Assembly: GCA_964291485.2 (NCBI GenBank)
Contig: OZ220224.1
Coordinates: forward strand, 3,596,001-3,660,000
Direction of reading: 5' to 3'
DNA: 64,000 nucleotides
Origin: Kistimonas sp964291485
GTDB taxonomy: Bacteria > Pseudomonadota > Gammaproteobacteria > Pseudomonadales > Endozoicomonadaceae
The notes under the pieces are model-generated. The model had not been told where the DNA came from. It worked only from the letters and a program-made list of their open reading frames with translations, and searched no databases. Both the position numbers and the translations under genes were made by a program. Positions 63,785 through 64,000 of the stretch are shown here, piece after piece (the stretch's first letter is position 1; every line of letters begins with the position of its first letter).

Positions 63785-64000
63785 ATGACTACCAGCAAAA
63801 AACGCAAAGATCATACACCGGAATTCAAAGCCGAAGCCCTGAGGTTGGCCGAGAAAGCCAGTATTCCGTCAGCAGCCAGGGAGTTGGGATTGCAAGAGTC
63901 CCAGCTCTACGCATGGCGTTCCGCAGCACTCAGAAAAAAGACGGTCAGTGAACGAGAGTCTGCGTTAGCCACTGAAGTCGCCAGGCTCAAGCGTCAACTG
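63785..64000 (+). CDS. IS3-family transposase OrfA, cut by window edge
   Basis: The frame starts at the ATG at 63785 with GAGGTG upstream and runs to the end of the window (72 codons). It reads TSKKRKDHTPEFKAEALRLAEK, an OrfA helix-turn-helix with LQESQLYAWRSAA, and a zipper start. It is a different IS3-type element from the one at 28.4 kb. The left end may be TGGACACCTCC at 63741. Confidence 0.85.
   Translation, partial: MTTSKKRKDHTPEFKAEALRLAEKASIPSAARELGLQESQLYAWRSAALRKKTVSERESALATEVARLKRQL

Noticed and set aside
1..64000. CRISPR arrays, tRNA or rRNA genes
   Set aside because: No regularly spaced direct repeats and no tRNA/rRNA-like sequences were seen while reading the window; a covariance-model scan was not possible.

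Overview
The window is chromosomal DNA from a gammaproteobacterium. The core genes (hemH, leuA, prfC, argA with a fused kinase-like domain, glnA, rimI with its upstream psi-like gene, thiI with a rhodanese domain, argP/argO) fit a marine Oceanospirillales- or Pseudomonadales-type bacterium. An Endozoicomonas-like host is my guess from this mixture of IS elements, large unknown helical proteins and DMSO respiration; it is not shown by the sequence. No rRNA, tRNA or CRISPR array was seen.

Left part (1-25 kb): the end of nhaA, hemH, a YajG-type lipoprotein, then a minus-strand light-sensor operon pyp-pcl-tal. pyp encodes a photoactive yellow protein with its chromophore pocket intact, and pcl and tal are the two enzymes expected to make and activate its p-coumaric acid chromophore. 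The tal gene is cut in two by a 1160-bp IS5-type element with a clean CTAG target duplication. Next come leuA, preceded by a possible leader peptide with five consecutive Leu codons, psi-like/rimI, a 5'-nucleotidase, a beta carbonic anhydrase, an outer-membrane barrel, a secreted discoidin/glutamine-amidotransferase-like protein, an emrAB-like efflux operon, a peptide transporter, ybaK, argO (frameshifted at a G7 tract) with its divergent regulator argP, and a TauE-type transporter.

Middle part (25-52 kb): this is a DMSO-reductase and molybdenum-cofactor region. torD-napF, dmsABC, mobA, moaB-moaC-moaD-moaE, modABC and moeA all lie on the plus strand and together would supply molybdate, build Mo-bis-MGD, and fold and insert the DmsA catalytic subunit. 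Two visibly AT-rich blocks interrupt it. Block 1 (28.4-34.5 kb) holds an IS3-type element with a frameshifted orfA and two unknown minus-strand genes (432 and 859 aa). Block 2 (39.0-46.2 kb) holds a 1732-aa unknown helical-repeat protein, a second IS5 copy with the same transposase in inverted orientation and mismatched flanks, and a gene truncated by that IS.

Right part (52-64 kb): argE-argA and a small exported protein, an 820-aa unknown membrane-associated protein, folA, thiI, an APC-family permease, and glnA behind a near-consensus sigma-54 promoter with NtrC-like sites. The window ends inside another IS3-family orfA.
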